Below are positions 5,973 to 8,140 of a stretch of DNA of 8,140 nucleotides, one piece after another (position 1 is the stretch's first letter; each line of letters starts with the position of its first letter). This DNA is from Bryobacterales bacterium (GTDB lineage: Bacteria > Acidobacteriota > Terriglobia > Bryobacterales > Bryobacteraceae): assembly GCA_003142355.1 (NCBI GenBank), contig PLMF01000185.1:3762-11901 (forward strand). The letters are read 5' to 3'. Position numbers and translations under genes: made by a program. The notes beneath the pieces are model-generated. The model was not told the origin of the DNA. It ran no database searches and worked only from the letters and a program-made list of their open reading frames with translations.

Positions 5973-6548
5973 ATGCCAGAGTTCCGCCGGCGTCTTCCTC
6001 ACCGCCATCCGGAAGGAAAGTGGCTTTTCGTGACGTGGCATCTTCACGGCAGGCTCCCACAGGCCCTGTATCCTCCTCCCGGCAAGCTCTCGTCGGGATC
6101 GGCTTTCCTCTGCATGGATCGGTATCTGGACACAGCACGCGGCGGACCGATGTATCTGGCTCATGAGCCAATTGCGCGCCTGCTGGTCGCATCGCTCCGG
6201 CGTGGCGTGCTGCTGGGTCATTATGATCTGGGCGCTTATGCGATCATGGCCAACCATGTTCACGTGTTGCTATTGCCGAAGGTCTCCCCATCGCGCCTGC
6301 TGCAATCCGTGAAGGGGGCGACGGCGCGGCAGGCGAATCTGATCTTGGGCCGCACGGGAGAGACGTTCTGGCAAGCAGAGTCCTACGACCACTGGGTAAG
6401 AGATCAGAGCGAATGGCGCCGAATTGCCTTCTATATCGAGAACAACCCGGTACAAGCAGGGCTGGCGCCACGCGCAGAAGATTACCGATGGTCGAGCGCA
6501 GCCGAACCAGAGAGGAGCGCCGAGATCAACGGGGGTAGGAGCCGGTGA
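5973..6548 (+). CDS. REP-associated tyrosine transposase (RAYT, Y1/IS200-like)
   Basis: RAYTs are single-domain HUH nucleases related to IS200/IS605 TnpA. They cut single-stranded REP DNA and join it through a catalytic tyrosine. The 191-residue product has the usual layout: LFVTWHLHGRLP near the start (about 18-29), the HUH pair H95/H97 in IMANHVHVLLLP, and the catalytic region ESYDHWVRD with Y138. The RAYT end motif YIENNPVQAGLAPRAEDYRWSSA (about 154-176) follows. The ATG at 5973 is chosen because the family starts with a short MPxFRRRL-like lead; the open frame upstream only reads through the REP hairpins. No clear Shine-Dalgarno was found. The last seven residues and the stop lie beyond the repeat end, in DNA that is antisense to the CoA-binding gene. 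All catalytic residues are present, so it may be active. Confidence 0.9.
   Translation: MPEFRRRLPHRHPEGKWLFVTWHLHGRLPQALYPPPGKLSSGSAFLCMDRYLDTARGGPMYLAHEPIARLLVASLRRGVLLGHYDLGAYAIMANHVHVLLLPKVSPSRLLQSVKGATARQANLILGRTGETFWQAESYDHWVRDQSEWRRIAFYIENNPVQAGLAPRAEDYRWSSAAEPERSAEINGGRSR
6514..6525. repeat. Right terminal inverted repeat of the RAYT unit
   Basis: GGAGCGCCGAGA is the reverse complement of 5920-5931 in the left REP. It lies inside the RAYT coding frame, after the YRWSSA end motif, and ends at the base before the stop codon of the convergent gene. It may be the remnant of a second, inverted REP. Confidence 0.6.
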
Positions 6549-6990
6549 TCTTCTTCACCCATCCGTGAAGACGATGGAACCACGCCCCGCCGGGCAGAAA
6601 CATCATCGGGCACTCGCCGGCGATAACCGAGATGCCGTTCGCTTCGCAGAACTTCACGGCATCGGCGCTCACGGCTCCCCTGCCGGTGGCGCGGTACATC
6701 CATACCCGCTTGACGCCCGCCTCGGCGCAGTCCCGAACCACCTTGTCCGTGAGCGCCGGCGGCGTCATGAGCAGAGCGCCGCCGACCGGAGGTTCGACCT
6801 CTTGCAGGCGGGCAAAGCACGGCTGCCCGTCCATCTCGCGCGCTTCCGGATTCACCGGCACGGCATCATAGCCTCTCTCGCGGAACTCGCGAAACACCGC
6901 TCTTGAGAAATCCTTTGGCCGGCGCGAAACGCCTACGATGGCGAAGCGCTTCTGGCCCAAGAAGTCCTGGATCTGCTCGATGGCGGTCAT
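6526..6990 (-). CDS. CoA-binding domain protein (YccU-like)
   Basis: The 154-residue product matches the small CoA-binding proteins of the YccU type (CoA_binding_2), single Rossmann-fold proteins related to the CoA-binding part of succinyl-CoA synthetase. Their cellular role is poorly known. FAIVGVSRRPKDFSR (about 16-30) is the nucleotide-binding beta-alpha turn. YDAVPVNPEAREMDG (41-55), GALLMTPP (71-78) and GVKRVWMYRATG (92-103) are the further conserved strands. The C-terminus has CPMMFLPGG and a basic tail instead of the C-terminal GCVMMEH-type end seen in other members. The start ATG (6988-6990) has a GAGAGG 13 bases upstream, which is rather far. The gene lies 20 bases downstream of a small ORF on the same strand. 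It is GC-rich like the housekeeping genes, and its 3' end overlaps the convergent RAYT frame by 23 bases. Confidence 0.88.
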   Translation of the reverse strand: MTAIEQIQDFLGQKRFAIVGVSRRPKDFSRAVFREFRERGYDAVPVNPEAREMDGQPCFARLQEVEPPVGGALLMTPPALTDKVVRDCAEAGVKRVWMYRATGRGAVSADAVKFCEANGISVIAGECPMMFLPGGAWFHRLHGWVKKITGSYPR

Positions 6991-7010
6991 ACCAGATTCG
7001 AATCCTCTCG

Positions 7011-7181
7011 TTAGCTATTATGCGAGACCGCCTTCCCTTCTTCAAGCTCGATATTGGTTGTGTTGACCGGCGAACTCCACCGATATCGGTTCTGACATAG
7101 TTGAACAAGTCTGATGACGAAAACGATGAGGGTGTCTTCGTCGTTCTTCATGTCTCGAAATTGTGGTGCGCGCTCGTTCAT
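7011..7181 (-). CDS. Small hypothetical protein (56 aa) coupled to the AbiJ-like gene
   Basis: I do not recognise this protein. Its ATG (7179-7181) overlaps the TGA of the preceding AbiJ-like gene as ATGA, and GAGAGG lies three bases before the ATG. That arrangement favours real, coupled translation. The sequence is charged at the start (MNERAPQFRDMKNDED). A short hydrophobic run, TLIVFVIRLVQL (about 17-28), follows; it is too short for a confident membrane helix. The C-terminus is polar and acidic. It could be a partner or antitoxin of the AbiJ-like protein, or the eroded end of a longer gene. The DNA is poor in GC, like its upstream neighbour. Confidence 0.5.
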   Translation of the reverse strand: MNERAPQFRDMKNDEDTLIVFVIRLVQLCQNRYRWSSPVNTTNIELEEGKAVSHNS

Positions 7182-7981
7182 CGTCCTCTCTTCTTGGCGA
7201 AGTAGACTATCGCGCCCGCGGTCCAATACAGAACCATCTCCGCTTCCGCGGCAAGGTTAGCAAGCTCTGCGTTTGTCGCGCCGTGAGCGACCCCCTGTTC
7301 GTCGCCGCGATACGCGTAGAGTTTGTCGATAGCAGTCTCCAAGGTCTTGTGCATTCCGACCCTCCCCGCGAGGTCTGGTAGGATTTTCGAAAGCGTCTGA
7401 CCCGTCTTACCCGTCAAGATTCGAGCGACGCCCTCAAGCGCGCCGACAGCGTCCTTGACACAGTTCTCGTGGTCCGGTGGTCGTTTCGAAAGGTGTTCTT
7501 GAGCCTTTCGCCACTGTCTCGCGGGAGCAACTAGTTCGGGAGTTTCCACCAACAGTCGCTCAGCTTCTTCGACGGTCTGCTTCGCTGGACTCGAATAGCG
7601 CCAAGTGATGCCGGTATCGGTCATGGCGTAAGCGAAATTTTCCGCAGCGAAGAGAGCCTCGATTCGACTGATAACCTCGGACTGATCCTTCGCGACCTTT
7701 ACGAGAGCTTCACAAACCTCGTAAAACTCCCACCATTGGGCTTCAAGGATCAAAGACCGAAACATTCCAATAGAAACGCCGCCTTCTGGAGCGATTCTGC
7801 GGAGTTCCTCGTTCGTCGCTATCCACATCTTTGTGAGACTAGGAAGTGCGGTGTCGCGCAGTTCCGAGACCAGTTGGTTAAGACCTACCTTGGCGGAGTC
7901 AGTCACTTCGTCAGGCTTGACCGGTTCTGGTGTGGGACGCCCTCCAAACCGGTCTGAAAACCGCTGATGTGGCAACGGCAC
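7178..7981 (-). CDS. AbiJ-like abortive-infection protein (AbiJ N-terminal type plus HEPN-like C-terminus)
   Basis: Proteins of this layout are linked to phage defence by abortive infection, in which the infected cell stops growing or dies. The 267-residue product starts with RFSDRFGGRP (7-16), a polar segment, then a WWEFYEVCEAL helix (83-93). GITWRYSS and a following glutamate-rich helix (about 124-145) come next. This resembles the AbiJ N-terminal domain type 4. The C-terminal part, HENCVKDAVGALEGVARILTG (171-191) followed by TLSKILPDL, a KLYAYRGDEQGVAHG loop (220-234) and a final hydrophobic helix, resembles the AbiJ C-terminal HEPN-like region. R225 and H233 are candidate active residues, but the spacing is not a textbook R-x4-6-H. 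The GTG start is supported by GAGAGG 7 bases upstream. Family assignment is from motif recall, so function is inferred. Confidence 0.7.
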   Translation of the reverse strand: MPLPHQRFSDRFGGRPTPEPVKPDEVTDSAKVGLNQLVSELRDTALPSLTKMWIATNEELRRIAPEGGVSIGMFRSLILEAQWWEFYEVCEALVKVAKDQSEVISRIEALFAAENFAYAMTDTGITWRYSSPAKQTVEEAERLLVETPELVAPARQWRKAQEHLSKRPPDHENCVKDAVGALEGVARILTGKTGQTLSKILPDLAGRVGMHKTLETAIDKLYAYRGDEQGVAHGATNAELANLAAEAEMVLYWTAGAIVYFAKKRGR

Positions 7982-7988
7982 TAGTTAA

Positions 7989-7994
7989 CCTCTC
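7989..7994 (-). promoter_or_regulatory. Shine-Dalgarno fixing the GTG start of the AbiJ-like gene
   Basis: On the minus strand GAGAGG stands 7 bases before the GTG at 7979-7981. The same hexamer precedes the two following minus-strand genes, at 7185-7190 and 7004-7009. The 159 bases between this start and the window end hold no supported gene. A TACAAC box at 8018-8023, preceded by TGC on the minus strand, is a possible extended -10. Confidence 0.55.
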
Positions 7995-8140
7995 TTATGT
8001 TGGTGCTGACGCTATTCGTTGTAGCACAAAATCCCATCCGTAGGTGCCTCCGCAGCGTTGGAATAGGAAACGCGTTGAAGTGAGCGGCTGGACTAGGCCT
8101 CGTGGATTACTCCTGGTAAACGCCGGTCACGGAAAGTTGG

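Larger units (their letters stand above)
5880..6525 (+). mobile_element. REP-RAYT unit between tRNA-Met and the CoA-binding gene
   Basis: The unit consists of a REP double hairpin at 5880-5931, a RAYT transposase gene, and a right end at 6514-6525 (GGAGCGCCGAGA). The right end is the exact reverse complement of 5920-5931 (TCTCGGCGCTCC). The left end starts six bases after the tRNA CCA; the right end touches the stop codon of the convergent CoA-binding gene at 6526. RAYT genes flanked by inverted REP sequences are known in many bacteria and are thought to spread REPs. No target duplication is visible. The exact limits are inferred from the repeat ends. Confidence 0.7.

Noticed and set aside
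7736..7957. Small plus-strand open frame within the AbiJ-like gene
   Set aside because: It is wholly antisense to a better-supported gene that has a good ribosome-binding site; no domain is recognisable.
8085..8140. Possible end of another minus-strand gene entering at the window edge (frame ending VTGVYQE and TAA)
   Set aside because: Only a few codons are visible and two minus frames are open, so no gene can be supported.

Overview
The window looks like a chromosomal segment of a GC-rich Gram-negative bacterium. The most likely source is a member of the Acidobacteriota, Solibacter/Bryobacterales-like. That assignment is an inference from the style of the dispersed repeats, the GC-rich codon use and the housekeeping gene order; it cannot be proved from the sequence alone.

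Left part (1-5585, + strand): the tail of an acyl carrier protein gene is followed by fabF (beta-ketoacyl-ACP synthase II, catalytic C163/H303/H340). An exact 21-bp tandem repeat and a small hairpin follow, then the overlapping pair etfB-etfA, which encodes the two subunits of an electron transfer flavoprotein. A good sigma70-type promoter then drives a DksA/TraR-family zinc-finger regulator. Next come a REP-like double hairpin, the RNA chaperone gene hfq and the ribosome-associated GTPase gene hflX. The hflX frame has no ATG/GTG/TTG in its expected start region. A GGAGG sits 8 bases before an in-frame ACG.

Middle part (5586-6525): a non-coding stretch holds an 18-bp palindrome and a clear promoter, which drives an elongator-type tRNA-Met(CAT) with an encoded CCA. 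Six bases after that CCA begins a mobile REP unit: two hairpins, a REP-associated tyrosine transposase (RAYT) gene, and a 12-bp inverted copy of the left repeat at the right end. The REP hairpin next to the RAYT gene and the one behind dksA share the same outline but differ by compensated changes, so they belong to one family.

Right part (6526-8140, - strand): three genes read leftwards. The first is an AbiJ-like abortive-infection protein (AbiJ N-terminal type plus HEPN-like C-terminal region). The second is an unrecognised 56-residue ORF joined to it by an ATGA overlap. The third is a GC-rich CoA-binding (YccU-like) protein gene whose stop codon touches the RAYT unit. The AbiJ-like/56-aa pair is visibly poorer in GC than the rest and is probably an acquired defence module. 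It is the best candidate here for a little-described system.
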